This document shows positions 23,806 through 38,000 of a DNA stretch of 64,000 nt, one piece after another. The notes under the pieces are model-generated. The model was not told the DNA's origin. It saw only the letters and a list, made by a program, of their open reading frames with translations, and ran no database searches. Where the stretch lies: positions 1,094,159-1,158,158 of the forward strand of contig JAAROD010000069.1 in NCBI GenBank assembly GCA_012274445.1, in the 5' to 3' direction. The translations under genes were made by a program, and so were the position numbers. The first letter of the stretch is position 1. Each line of letters starts with the position of its first letter. This stretch comes from Sclerotiophoma versabilis. Lineage: Eukaryota; Ascomycota; Dothideomycetes; Pleosporales; Didymellaceae.

Positions 23806-26261
23806 AGGCTTACTAGGCTTAATATAAGCTATATAAGCTAGGCTTATAAAGCCTACTTACTAAGAAGTAAGCTTATTATATAACCTATAATAACTATACT
23901 ACTAATATACTATATAAGTAGATACTTCTTTAACTATAGTAGCTATTATATACTAAATACTAAGTATTAGTATTAGTTAGCTAGTTATAATATAATTATA
24001 ATAGTAGTATACTATTTACTAGTAGAGCTATTATTACTAATAGAGTGTTTAAGGTCTAATAAAGCTAAATAATTACCTTTCTAGTATCTATATACTATTA
24101 GCTTTTAAGCCTCTAGAGAGTATTTTTATAATAACCTTTACTTATTTAAATAAGTAGTAAGAAGCTCTTATTAATTACTATTTCTAGGTATTAGTTATTA
24201 GTTAGTTTTTACTTATAAGTCTCTTATTTTTATTTATAAGAGTGTGTATACCTACTTAAGATTTTAGAGTTACTTATAGGCACTTCTTAGAAAGTATCTA
24301 TTTAGTTTCTAAATATTATAAATATATTTAAGTTATTCTTTTCTACTCTTATAGTATACTTATATATTAAGCTACTAGAAACTCTACATACTTTGTTTAG
24401 GTTAAGTATTCTATACTCTAGAATACTTTCTTAAATAATTCTTTAGTTTATACTATAAGCTTACTCTAGAGTAATTCTATAGCTTAAGGTATCTAAGAAG
24501 TCTTAAGTAGTAAGTACTCTCTTAACCTCTATAAGCTTATAGAATTTAGTACTTATATAGAAGTATAGCTACCTCTAGTACTAGCCCTATAGAGTAGCTT
24601 AATATTATTTAGCTTTCTTAAGGTACTATTTATACTTAGCTCTTACCTAGTTCTAGATATATATATTTATTAGATTAAGCTTCTTCTTAAGTACTTATAT
24701 AAGTACTTAGGTTATTATTATATTCTTAGTAATAAGCTTTACTATTACTAGTAAGAGTTTTACTAGTAATACTATAGAGCTAACCTAATTTTATAGCCTC
24801 TATAAGTACTCTACCTTAGCTACTTACTCTAGCCTTATATATAGTACGATTTTAGTTATATATCTATAAGCTTAATAGACTTCTAAAAGTATTATAATTA
24901 ATTAGTTAAGTACTTTAGCTTTAGTTAGAGTAAGCTACTAGATATTTAAGAGAAATTAAGCTTATAGTAAGTAGCTAAGAAGTTCTATTATATATACCTA
25001 GAGTATTTAAAGTATTTAGATTAATAAGCTTTTATATATTATAAAGCTTAGTATACTAGATAAGTTAGATATACTAATTAGGTTAGTTAATATATTATCT
25101 TAATTAGTAGAGACCTATTAGAATACCTAATATAGCTTATATACTATAGCTAACTAGCTTACCTATAGTATAGTTTTAATAGGCTAAGCTCTAAGTATAT
25201 AGAACTACGTACTAAACCTATTTATATAATTTTAGAGTATAGCTTAGTACCTTACTATATCTTATATAAGAAGAAATAAAGTTCTCTTTCTTCTTTATCT
25301 TTTTACTTCTATAGTATAGAATAAATGCATACTTATTAGAAGTCTACTTTAACTCTTTATAATAGATATAAAAGGTTAGAATAATTAAGAGTAATTAAAG
25401 TATTTAAGTAATATTATATAAGCTCTTTTAAGTATATAAAGAAATTTACTATTCTTAAAAAGCTAGACTAATTATAATAATAAGCTTATAGAACTATACT
25501 TAGGTAATTAATTATATTTAGTTAGTAACTTTTAATTTTTATCTATAATACGTAATTTATATATAAAAAAGATTAAAAAATATATAATCTTACTTAGCTA
25601 AGCTTATAAGCTTAGTTAACCTACTTATTTCTTAGTACTAAGATAGTATACTTCTTAGTTATAATCTATATACTTTTTAATATAATATTAGTTTATTATA
25701 TAATTAAATACTTAGTTTATCTATTTTTTAAATAGTTTAAAGTTTTTAATCTATATATTAATATTAGTAGAAATTTCTTCTCTATAGTAGTAGTAGATAA
25801 AGAGCTTAATTTTTATAAATATATAATTCTTTATAAAGCTAGTAATAAAAGTTATATACTTTTTTTTTTAAAAGAAGTTCTATTATAGCTAAAACAGGGT
25901 AAAAATGTACATATATTTACACTCTAAATTTAAGCTACTAAGTAGACCTTTCTCTACTGTGTAATACACCCCCTTACGTTTAAGGTAGAGGAACAGCTTA
26001 AAAGTAGAGACTATATAGTAGTAAGGCTAGCTGTGTGCCTACAGAGTTATAGCTAAGAGTCTCTTATACTAAACTCTTATAGTAGAGATAGGCCTAACGC
26101 CTGTCTAGCCTACTATACTATTTTAGTACCTAGTAGGTGCGGTATAACTTAGGTAAGGTTAATAGAGATTATTACTACTAGTTACTTTAGCTCTAGTTAC
26201 CTACTTAACTCTAAATCTACGTAGCCTCTGCTTGCACAGTATTAGCATCCGGGCTTATAAC

Positions 26262-26554
26262 TGTTAATAAGCTTACAGTATAATACTTAGGTAATTAAAA
26301 TAATTAATTAGTGCCTATCTATCTAGACGTAATAACTATTTATATATAAAGGAAATATTATTAGTTATATAACTCTAGAATTAAGCTTATAGGTAGTAGC
26401 AGGTCTACTTAACTATAGTTAGCTTAACTACTAAGCTTCTTAAGAGTTAGCTATAAGCTTAGGCGCACAGGCTTATACTTTAGTTAATACCTAGCTCTAA
26501 TATGCTAATACCTTACTTAGCCTAGTAGTAAGCTAGCAGCTTACTTATATAATA
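26262..26554 (-). repeat. Solo copia LTR, inverted orientation
   Basis: The reverse complement is almost identical over its full length of about 293 bp to the two LTRs of the copia element at 48210-55663. The ends read TGTTAATAAG...CTTATATAATA. It retains a few CpA/CpG bases lost in the other copies. No matching 5-bp target duplication is visible (ATAAC versus GGTTC), so it may have arisen by recombination rather than simple intra-element LTR exchange. Confidence 0.85.
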
Positions 26555-26773
26555 GGTTCTTTCTAGAATAATATACTTTATAAGTAAGCTAGCTACTATT
26601 ACTAAAACCTTACTAAACTTTACTCTACTTATAATACCTTAATATAATAATATAAAAAGGCTCTTAAATAAAAAAGATATATTACCTACTTTCTAGACTA
26701 TTTAATAAAATATAATACTAGGTATATAATATACTATAGTAGTATACTAGATATCTTAAAGTACTATAAGTAT

Positions 26774-27278
26774 TATTATAAACCTAAAGAAGTAGTATAG
26801 TAGAATATAAAAGAAGTAAGGGTTAATAATACTTAGAGATAACCTAATAGTCTTTAAGAAGGTTAGTAATATAGAAACTAATAATATATAACTCTACCTA
26901 TTCTAATCTCTTAGCAGAATGCTATAATAGAATATATTACGTGTGTTCTAAGAAATTCTATAATATTCTATAATATACTAGTTTAGAATAATACTAGAAT
27001 ATTAGAACCTATATAGAGTATTTATTAAGTATATAGTAAGTAGGAATATAACTCTTATAGTTTATATTTAACTTTATAAATTAAGTTTATCTTTAGAATC
27101 TTAATCTAACTCTTAAGCTAGATAGTCTACTCTATACTACTTATTATTACTCTCTATTATTATAGTGTTTTACTAGGTAATAACTCTAACTCTTATAGAC
27201 CTTTCTGTACTAGCGCCTATCTCTAAGAACTAATATAAATAGTACTAATAAGCTTTACTTAAAACTATAACTTTAATA
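26774..27278 (+). repeat. 5' LTR of the second gypsy copy (505 bp)
   Basis: Same length and same ends as the LTR at 5249-5753, with mainly C/T and G/A differences between them, as RIP predicts. No clear primer-binding site can be read immediately downstream. Confidence 0.85.
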
Positions 27279-30200
27279 CTTTAAACACCTCTAAGATAAG
27301 TACTACTTTAGAATTCTATGCTACTTCTAGTAACTCTAACACGTTGTACAACTATATTAATAATAATCTTAATATAGATAAAGAATTAAATAGAAGTATA
27401 ATAACCTTTACGTCTATAAGTATATACCTAGTAGCTAAGCCTAAGACCTTTAATAGTACTTATAAGAAACTAGAAGACTAGCCTATTAAATTTAACCTCT
27501 TCTTTATATTCTAGAGAGAATATATCTTTAAAAAGAAATATATAATACTTGTCTCTATATTTATAAAAGATTATATATTTATATAGATTAAACCCTTTAT
27601 CTAGTATTACTATAGAGAAGAAATATCTACTAATATTAATATATAGATTAAAGACTTTAATCTATTTAAGAAATAGATACGCTAAGTATTTAGAGTATAT
27701 AATAAACTAACTATTATATATTATAATATCTAATATATTAAGTAAACTATATTAGCTACTAACTATACTACTAAGTCTTAGCAGCTAGCTATGCACACTA
27801 GCTAGAATAATACTGTATTAATAATAATATTCTAATAATAATTAAAACTAAGAGTTAAGAAGAAATTAATACAGACTACTGCGTCTACTAATAACTTTAG
27901 CTCTCTAGTTAATATGGTAATTAATATTAATATTAAGGTATATAAATTATAATAGGAATTATAAGAGAACCTATAGGTATAAATAATAACTTATACTACT
28001 TACCAACCTCTATATAACCTATAGCGTAATAACCTTAACTAAGAAAACTATAGAGGTAATTACTATTAGCTAAACACTAAACACTATATATATAACAGTA
28101 CTAGTAGTAGTTGCTATAGACTAGAGGCTATAGACCTGTCTAATATTAATAAAGAACTAGAACCTAGATAGAACTAGAAAAATAAAGGTAGTAATAGAAA
28201 GGATAAGTCTAGTATAACTTATTATAGTTATAGTGAGCAAGGCTACTATGCTAAGAATTATTAATTAAAGAATAAAGTAGTTTAATAATTTAATATACTT
28301 ACTAACAGAGATGTAGATACTAGTAATAAATAGAAAATTCTTACTAATAATATAGAACGTCTTATAGAAGACTCTAAGACTAGATCTAATAATAATTATA
28401 TTATACTATCTAATAAGAATATATAGAATATCTAAAGCTAAGCACCTATACTATACTAAGAGTTAGATAAATATTAGTAGCACCTATAAGCTCTAATAGA
28501 ATAACTATTAGTATAGATAGAATAAGTATATAAATAAGAATTAAAAGTGCGCAGATATAAGTAGCCTATAATATTCTAATAACTATATAATATAGCTAGA
28601 TAAGAAGTAGATAGAGGTATTATCTACACCTCTAATACTAAAGAGAATTAGTATAACCTAGATATATAAGAATTTAATAGGCGTATAAACGCAGAACTAG
28701 TATATTAAGAAATCTAAGATAATAATACTAGCTTTTAGGAGAACTATAATTAGATTACTAAGAGTATTAATAAGAATCTATAATAGATAGCACTTTAAAC
28801 TTACGTAGGAGAATAATAGGTTAATAACCTAAGTAAATTCTAATAGAATTAGTAGAAATATAATTTTAATAAACTTAGTGCTAGTAACTATACTATATAA
28901 TAGGAGCTTAAGTAATAAGTAAATAATAACTAAAGTAGAAATAAGCCTAACTTTAATAGAAAGCTAGTATTACTTCTAAACCTATAACTAGAGTATACTT
29001 TAGACTACTAGAATCTAAATTATAGAAAGCTATTATAGATAGTATATATATATAACACCTGTTATATATATAAATTAGAAAAACTAGAAAAGAAATAGTT
29101 TCTAACTTCTAGTACTATATACAGGAAATAATAGTATAATTATAAAAATAATATAGATAAAATATACTTCTAGAATAAATATTCTAAGCTATAGTTCCTA
29201 GATATAGATAATTACTAGGTAATTATATATATATAATTAGTTATTAACAGCTCTTAGTATAATCTATATTAGTAGTATTACCTTAACCTAAACTATAAGC
29301 TGTATAAAGGTAGTAAGATTATCTATAGATTTAGTAATAAGAAGACTTTTTTAAGTAAGTACTAAAAGAGTACTCTACTAAGTAATCTCTTAATACTATT
29401 AAGAATAGCTTACTTATTAGACTGCCTATTAAGTTAAATAGAGTAGTATTATTAGTATTCTTAGACTTAGAAGTATAGGTAAACTATATATTCTAGGTAG
29501 TAATATACTAAGTAGGTCTTATACTATATATAAAGAAATATGCCTATTTACTTTAAGTAGCTAATAGAGAATAAATACTAAAAGAGCTATATATTATATA
29601 TAGAGTAATAGCAGCCCTTCTTGAAATATAGAGGCACTATAAGAAACTAACTTTAGACCTCTTTATAAAGGCTATATATAATATTATACTAGAACTTTTC
29701 TAGTTATAAAAGTATAATCTAGAGATAAACTAGATATAGGAAAAACTTTTATTAAGATAATATAAATATAGTACTAATATATTAAAGCCTATATAGTACA
29801 CACTATAACTAGTAAATAAAAAGAAGATTAATAATATCTCTTTAATATATAAGACGTGCTAAAATAGAGTAGTTAACTATAAAGATAAAGAAAGCCCTTC
29901 TATAATAGTTAAAGAAAATAAGAGTATACCTTCTAGTATACTAAATATATATAGATAGTATACCTAGATATTTAAAGAAGAGTTATCTATAAAAGCCCTA
30001 CCTAAGTATTAATCTTAGAATTATAAGATTAAACTTAAAGAAAAAAAAGAAATACTTTTTAGGCCTATATACTAGTTACCTAAAAGAGAGCTTAGGATAC
30101 TATATAAGTATATTAGAGAGAACTTTAGAAAAGAATTTATTAAAAAATCTAAATTTTTAGCAGAATTCTCTATTCTGTTTATACTAAAGAAAGATAGTAA

Positions 30201-31864
30201 GCTAAGGCTTTATATTAACTACTAGAAGTTAAATAATATTACTATTAAGAATTATTATCTACTACCTAATATATCTAAGTTATAGAACTAGTAATTATAA
30301 GTAAAGTTCTTTACTATACTTAACTTATATAGAGTATATAATTCTTTATATATAAAGAAAGGTAAAGAATAAAAGATAGTATTTAAAACCTATTATATTT
30401 TTATAGATATATAGTTATACTATTTAGGCTAACTAATATACTAGTAGTATATTAGGTAGTAATTAATAATATACTATAAGTATACCTAGATATTATAGTA
30501 GTAGTATATCTTAATAATATTCTAGTATATAGTAAGATACTAGAAGAATATAAAGTTTATATATAATAAGTATTAGAATACTTAGTAATAGTAGATCTTA
30601 GGCTAAAGCTAAAGAAGTATAAATAGTATAAGAAAGAAGTAGAGTTTCTTCGCTATATTAAAGAAAGATATAGAGTTAAGATAAGTTAAAAGAAAATCTA
30701 GGTTATAAAGAACTAGCTAGTACTAACTATAGTTAAGAGAATTTAAGAATTCCTTAGGTTTATTAACTTTAACTAATACTTTATTAATAACTACTTTAAA
30801 AGGCCTTACTACTTATAAGACTTATATAGAAGAATATACTCTTTAAGTTAAAATAAGTATAAGAAAATATGTTTTAATTACTTAAGTAAGTATATATAGA
30901 GCCTTCTATACTAATTATATTTAGAAGTAGTAAGCTTATATACTTTAAAATAGATACCTTAGATTTAGTATTAGAAGTATATATTATTAGAATAAAATAC
31001 TTAATAGTACCTAATTACCTACTACTTAAGAAACTTTATAGTACTAGAAGAATAATATAATATATATAATAAAAAGCTTATAGCTATTATTAATATACTA
31101 TAATATTAGAGAGTATATATAGAAAGCTACTTAGAACTTACTATTTATATAAATTTTAAGAACTTAGTATACTTTACTACTACTAAGGTTCTAAAGTAAT
31201 AATAAGTATATAAGTTTAAAATACTTAGTTAGTATAAGTTTAAGATCTTATATATACTAGGAAAAGAAAATAGTAAAGTAAATATACTTAGCTAATACTA
31301 TAACCTTATAAGTAAAAAGATAATTAATAAGTTTACTATTCTTAGAGTTAATAAGAATAGAATATATAGACTATTATAGTAGCTTAATTTAGTAATATAA
31401 GTTTAGTAGAAATAATATATTCTAGAGTAAGTACTAAAAGAACTTTAGAAGAAAGTTATTTTAAGATATTATAATAATATACTATATAAATACTTTAGTA
31501 TTATCTATACTATAAAACCTATTAAGTAATACTATAAGTTTTATAATATAAAGAATAAGGTTTCTAGGTTTATTAGAAACTATATATAGTACTAATAGAA
31601 TAAGTATAGTATATATACTAAGTAGAAGAAGGTATAAGTATTAAAGCTACTAATAGTACTATAGATAAATATTATAATAAATTTTATTACGCAGCTACTA
31701 CTCTCTAAGAACTATATTATAGAATATACTTATAGCTTAATCTTTATTATAGTAGACTAGTTTACTAAGTATACTAAAAAAATACTTTTTAGATATAGCT
31801 ATACTATATAGTAGCTAGCTATAGTATTTATAAACTAGATTATTTATTACTATAGAATACCTAA
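26774..31864 (+). mobile_element. Second copy of the Ty3/gypsy element, 3'-truncated, RIP-degraded
   Basis: The 5' LTR (26774-27278) is followed by a gag tract from about 27430. Gag includes a nucleocapsid zinc knuckle at 28220-28261 in which all four metal ligands (C, C, H, C) now read Tyr. Pol is collinear with the first copy: 29896 corresponds to window position 1, and the reverse transcriptase active site is near 30505-30520. Similarity to the first copy stops abruptly at 31864 inside integrase, where a tandem-repeat block begins. Combining both copies gives an original length near 7 kb. The pol tract is uninterrupted at the site where the first copy carries the TIR transposon. Confidence 0.9.
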
Positions 31865-31869
31865 CAGCT

Positions 31870-32930
31870 TATCTAGAGGAATAACTAGCAGTTTAGAATA
31901 ACTAGTAGTTTTTTTCTTTTTCTCTTTTTTCTCTTCTTTTTTCGCAATTCTAGCCTGTTCTAGGCTAGTAGAAATAGAAATACTAGATAGTAATTACTAG
32001 TAGCTATTTATAAAGAGAATAACTAGTGTTTTTTCTCTTAGGTAATAACTAAAGGGAATTACTAGTAGTTTAGAATAACTAGTGTTTTGTCTCTACTATT
32101 TTATTTCTAGCTATTCTAGCCTATTCTAGGCTAGTAGAAATAGTAATACTAGATAGTAATTACTAGTAGCTATTAGTAGAGAGAATAACTAGTGTTTTTT
32201 TCTCTTAGGTAATAACTAAAGGGAATAACTAGCAGTTTAGAACAACTAGCGTTTTTTCTCTACTATTTTATTTCTAGCTATTCTAGCCTATTCTATGCTA
32301 GTGGAAATAGTAATACTAAATAGTAATTACTAGTAAGTATTAGTAGAGAAAGTAACTAGCACTTTTTCTATTAGGTAATAACTAGAGAGAATAACTAGTT
32401 ATCTAGAATAACTAGTAGTCTTTTTTTCTTCTCTTCTTTTCTCTTCTCTTTTAGCTATTCTAGCTTATTCTATACTAGTAGAAACAGTAATAATAGCTAG
32501 TAATTATAAGTACCTATTTTTAAAGAAAATAACTAGTATTTCTTTTCTTTAGATAATAAATAGAGAAAACAACTAGCGCTTTAGAATAACTACTAGTTTT
32601 TTCTTTTTCTTCTCTTTTAGCTATTTTATCTATTCTAGCTTATTCTATACTAGTAGAAATAGTTCTTACTAGTAGATACTACTAAAGAGAATAGCTAGCG
32701 TCTTTTTTCTTATATAATTACTAAAGAGAATAACTAGTAGTTTAGAATTACTAGTAGCTTTTTATAAATTTCTTATATAGCTATTCTAGCCTATTCTAAG
32801 CTAGTAGAGAGAGTTATTATAGATAGAAATTACTAGTAGATACTACTATAAAGAATCTCTAGTATATTCTAATAAAGAAATAACTAGAAAGAATAACTAT
32901 TTTTTCTTTTACTTAGTAGCTATAAGAATA
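31870..32930. repeat. Tandem repeat, about 150-177 bp period, six degenerate copies
   Basis: Units carry the landmark ATTCTAGCCTATTCTAGGCTAG at about 31947, 32113, 32280, 32457, 32633 and 32782. Each unit also contains AATAACTAGTGTTTT and a pyrimidine-rich stretch. Copies 1-3 are most alike; later copies drift. The array begins exactly where the gypsy integrase is broken. Confidence 0.75.
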
Positions 32931-34239
32931 ACTAGAGTTAATTACTAATAGTATATAGTAGCTAGTACTTTTAAGATATAGTAATAACTAAAGATAACTA
33001 TCTATCTTTTCTAAATAGAGTATAAGTAGAGTTTCTTTTAATAACTAAGCGCTAAGTCTATATAAAAAAAAATTCTTCTAAGACTATTCTTTAATAATAA
33101 TAACTAGTAACTTTCTATTTATATAGTAATAAATAATAATAACTAAGAATTATTTTTTAAAAGAAAAAACTTTAATAAATCTTTTTTTCTATCTAATTTC
33201 TATTTATATTATAATTCTATAGCTAGAGATATTTCTTTTTTTTTTACTTTATTTTTTTAGAAAGTAGATATAATTCTAGAACTAATTTTAATCTTAAAAA
33301 GCTTTTACTTAAAATAGAGCTATAGTATTTAATAGTCTATAAAAAGATCTTCTTCTTCTTCTTCTATACTAGTAGAACTAGTAGAACTAGTAAAACTAGT
33401 AGTACTTTCTACTTTCTCTTCTTTTTCTTTTTTTTCTTCTTCTTCTTTATCTTCTAAATTCTCTAGGTACTCTAGTATTTCTCTACTAGAAAAGAAAGGC
33501 CTAGACTTATTAGCTACTATAGTTAATATACTAGTATAGAAATATACCTATTATCTAGCTCTAGAATAGTATAGAGTTTATTACTAATATACTCTTCTAA
33601 AAACTCTTTACTAGTAACTAGAGTAACTTTATCTTCTACTCCAGTATTATAGTAGGTAATATAGTATTCTTCTTTCTTAAAAGAGTTTACTATAATAATA
33701 AAGAACCTAGTATAGCCTAGTTCTAGGCCTAATATCTACTATTAGTATAAATACCTCTACTATAGATTCTACTACTATACCTTTCTTATATATATAGTTT
33801 ACTAAGCTAGGTAGCTTACTATAGCTAGCTTAATAGCCTAGAAAGCCTACTACTTTATTACTAGCTTTATCTCTTATATTATAAATATTCTTTTCTAGTA
33901 GATAGGTAAAAGTTAAAGCTAAAGAGCTAAGATTTTCTTTAAGAAATCTTCTAGCTATAGTAGTACTATAGTTAAGATTCTTATAGCTTTTCTTAGTACT
34001 AAACATCTAGAAAAGATATAAGTTAGCTTCTAGAAGATAGTAGTATATAGAATTCTTACCTTAGTATTTTACTTAGTACCTTAGTATAAGTAGTTATAGT
34101 TATAAAGAGTAGATAGTAGAGTAGTAGTATAAAATAGAAAGAGAGTTTCTTTACTCTTATATTACTTTCTTTTCTATTATATCTTAACTAGTAGTCTTCT
34201 ATTTACTATACTATAACTAAGAATAAAGATATTTTCTTT
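32931..34239. other. Low-complexity AT-rich DNA, unassigned
   Basis: Contains a TCT/CTT-rich stretch around 33345-33480 and no recognised coding motif. Probably non-coding remains of the same element that carries the tandem repeats. Confidence 0.4.
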
Positions 34240-34520
34240 TACTTAATTCTTAATTAGTAGTAGAGGAATTCTAGATTAATTAATTTCTCTTTTTCTAATT
34301 CTTAATTACTAGTAGAATAATTAAGAATTAACTAATTTTTCTTTATTTAATTACTTAATTATAAGTAAAAGAATTAAGAATTAACTAATTTCTCTTTATT
34401 TAATTCTTAATTACTAGTAGAATATTTAAGAATTAACTAATTTCTCTTAATTTTATTCCTTAATTATAAGTAGAATAATTAAGAATTAACTAATATTTCT
34501 TTATTTAATTCTTAATTACT
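34240..34520. repeat. Tandem repeat of about 50-60 bp
   Basis: About five degenerate units of the theme TTCTTAATTACTAGTAGAAT followed by AATTAAGAATTAACTAATTTC and TCTTTATTTA. Each unit contains the inverted pair TTCTTAATT/AATTAAGAA, so single strands could fold. Confidence 0.65.
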
Positions 34521-35049
34521 ATAAAGTAGTAAAAGTAGGCTAGAGTTAGAAAAAGAAATATTAATATTAGAAGGTAAAACTATAGAGCAGAGTGCTTAGA
34601 TTCTAACACGCCTACTTACTAGGCCCTATATGCTATAGTTATTGCGCTATTACTATTTAAAGTTAGAGAACCTATAGTATTATATTCTAATTTAGAATAA
34701 GTTGCGCTAACTAAAAAGGTAATTTTAGTAACTCTTTAGCACTAATACCTTCTATACTACTAACGCACCTATAAAAGGTAAATAAGCTACTTAGTGTACT
34801 ATATATAGGTATAGCTAATATATAGTACCTTTTTTCTATTCTTTTCTATAGTATATATATAGGTTTCTAGTATTATAGCTATATGTTCCTAATTAGAGTT
34901 TTTAGTAACTCTACTAACTTAATTAAGAATTTTAGTAACTTCTAAGCTACTACCTACTTATACTAACCTTTTAACTATAATATATATTATACTACTATTA
35001 CTATGCCTCTAGGAAGACTATAAAAGTATACTACTCTAGTAGAAAGTAA

Positions 35050-38000
35050 AGTAGCTAGAAAAGAATAGAATAAATAATATAAACTACAGAGATAGCAGCC
35101 TTAGAGCCCTTTTTAGATTCTTACCTATAAGCCTTTTCTTTCTAAAGATATACTATACCTAATACCTATAGAAATAGAGCTATATATTAGCTCTAGTATT
35201 TATATACTAAGCTATAACCTAAGTAACTATAACTAGTAGCTAGAAGATAAATATCTAGTATAGTAAGAGCTAAGCTCTATATATCTAAACTTTACCTATC
35301 TAGATTATATATAAGATATAGAAAAGCTGTAGGTAAAAGAGAAAGAGAAGAATATAGAGCTTAATAAAGAAAATACTATAATAGTAAAGTATATATAGGT
35401 ATAAGAAGCTAGAGTAGTATAAGCTCTTCTAGACCTATAAAGAGATAGAGAAAAAGTCTATTTATAGAAGAAAAGACTTAAAGAAATCTCTACTCTAAAT
35501 ATAGATAGTTAGAGCTAGACTTTATCTAAGAAAAGTATATAGAGAGAGCGTAGTATAAGTAGAGCTACTTAATAAAACTCTTTTCTATTAGTAGGCTTTA
35601 CTCTAGTATTAAATAAACTAGTTTAAGACTATATAAGAGTAAGCCTGCAGAGCTCTACTATACCTAGTAGACCTACTATAGCTAGCCTAGTAGTACTAAG
35701 TAGTATATAATTATTAAAAGCTTCTAGTATAGGTAAGAAGTATAAAAGCTCTTTTCTAGTATAGAGTAATAATCTTCTTAGCTACTTCTAGCCTAGGCCT
35801 AGAGCCTCTACTTTAGCTCTTCTAATAATACCTATTTAGCTAGAATATTAATCTTCTACTAGTAGTAGACCTAAGCTTAGCTCTTAGCTACTTATAGGTA
35901 GTCTTACTCTATATAGAAGTAAGCTGCCTAGTAGCTATATATCTTAGACCTAGGTAATAGATAGTACTACTTCTAAACTTATAAAGTAACTTTATAACTT
36001 CTAAGGCCGTACCTATAAAGACTATAGTAAGGCATAGAAGCTATATATATAGTATTACTAATATAGTAATATCTATTCTAAGTACTCTTTATTTAAATTA
36101 ATTATATAGCTATTATATAGAGACTATACTAGAAGAACTTCTTTTTTTAATATACTTAAAGATTCTTACTTTATAAAGGTATAGAGCCTAGTAGAAAGTA
36201 TAGATTACTAAAGTATATTTAAAGGTATAAGCTCTATAGCTCTTTCTAAGAATATTAGAATATATAATAAGAAGCTACTTCTTAGTCTCTATATATTAAA
36301 GTACTACTAGAGTAGTACTATAGCACGTGCTTCTAGAATAATATTTAATATTAATAGTTTCTGCTACTTCTCTACTAGCCTAGGCTTTACTTATTATAGT
36401 ACATACTAGCTGCCTAATACTAGTAATATTCTAAACCTAAGCTAAGATATTTACTTTAGTTTTTAAGTACTAATATATAGCTAAGTAAAAGAGCTATATA
36501 TAGTTACTAGGCTGCTGTATAAGATTCTATACTATAACTTTAGAACTATTATAGGTATAGAGTTACTTTATATTTATATTTTCTTTTCTAAGCTCTACTT
36601 TAGTAGTAGCTATAAGTATAGCACCTTTCTTAGTAATAATAACTTTAAGCTATAGTATAATAGTGTTCTTATACCTACTATTTAGAAAACTATAAAGAAT
36701 ATAAATATTCTTTAATACTACCTAGTATTTACTTAGGTAGCTACTTTAGATATAACTACTTTATCTGCAGAAACCTTTATAAAGAAGAGTATAGTAAGAA
36801 AGTAGCTTCTTAAGTATACTCTATAACTATAGCATCTTAATTTAATCTAGAACTATATTTAAGATAATATTACTAATAATACTATATATAACTGCTTTAG
36901 AGGTATAACTCTATTTATATACTCTAAGAATATAAAGCTAGAGTATATAACTAAGAATTTTAGCTCTGCCTACTATAAGTAGCAGAGCTATTAGTCTAGT
37001 AATACTAACTCTAGCTTCTACTATAAGAACTATACTTTTATTAATCTTAGTAAGTAAATTACTTTAGAAAGTAGCTATCTTCTAACTACCTCCTTACTAA
37101 GCTTAGACTAAGTAGAGATATTTCTTTAGAAAAAGTACTGTCTAAATAGCTATTATAAATCTAGAGTTATATAGCTTATAGATAGTAAGCTAGCTAGAAG
37201 TAACTCTATACGCACTATCTACCTCTTTACTATAATAAGAGATAGTACTAACTAAACTATCTTTATAGTACTTAGTAAAAAGAAGTATATAGAGAGTCTT
37301 ATCTACTTCTAGTTCTATAAGTTAATTAAGATACTATTTAATACTACTAAGGCCTATATCTTTTAGTAAAATACTTTAGAAAACCTTATACCTAACTCTA
37401 GCTATATATACTTACTCTAGTAGGAAGAAGAAGTAATTACCTTTTTAAAGGCTATTTATAAGAAGGCCTATTTTTATATAAAGTAGTAAGCTTATACTAA
37501 CCTAAAAGATAACTAGTATAAATTATATAGAATTAGAGAAGAGTGCTAGATATCTCTTACTATAATAGAGAAGATTAAAAGCTAGTAGATATAGTAAAAC
37601 CTTTATAGTATGCTAGAAGAATAAGTAGAGCCTTTACTACTCTACTATATTATTTCTATAAAAGAGCTACTTAGATTTCTTAGCGCCTAGATTAATAAAT
37701 ACTGCTTTCTATTTAAGTATACTTATACTTATACTTTTAGGCCTATCTTTTACTTCTAATTAGCTATTATACTAGTAGCTCTACAGGTGCTTTAGTTCTA
37801 CTATTTAAGTAAGATACTAGTATAAGAATCTCTACTATATAAAGACTACTAGAAGAAGAGTAAAAAGTAGTAAATAGTTATAGTAAAAGGCTTTAGAATA
37901 AAGAAGACTATAGAGTAGTATAGGCTTAGCTAGTTTCTGCCTAAGTTTAACTAAACTATAATCTAGATTAATTTACTCTATAGAGAGAATATACTCTATA

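Larger units (their letters stand above)
22204..26261. other. RIP-altered repeat debris right of the gene island
   Basis: AT-rich, CTA/TAG-rich DNA begins right after the SDR stop codon. Recognisable pieces are a fragment sharing its start and its palindromes with the subtelomeric element at 56508 (about 22618-22860), and an inverted gypsy LTR fragment (about 23570-23805). The rest, including about 23810-26260, contains no motif I can assign. Confidence 0.6.

Noticed and set aside
31870..34520. CRISPR-like array because of regular repeats
   Set aside because: This is eukaryotic chromosome-end DNA; repeats are about 165 bp and 50-60 bp, degenerate and contiguous, without unique spacers.
34570..34660. 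tRNA-like fragment
   Set aside because: A few bases resemble tRNA loops, but no cloverleaf with paired acceptor and anticodon arms can be drawn.
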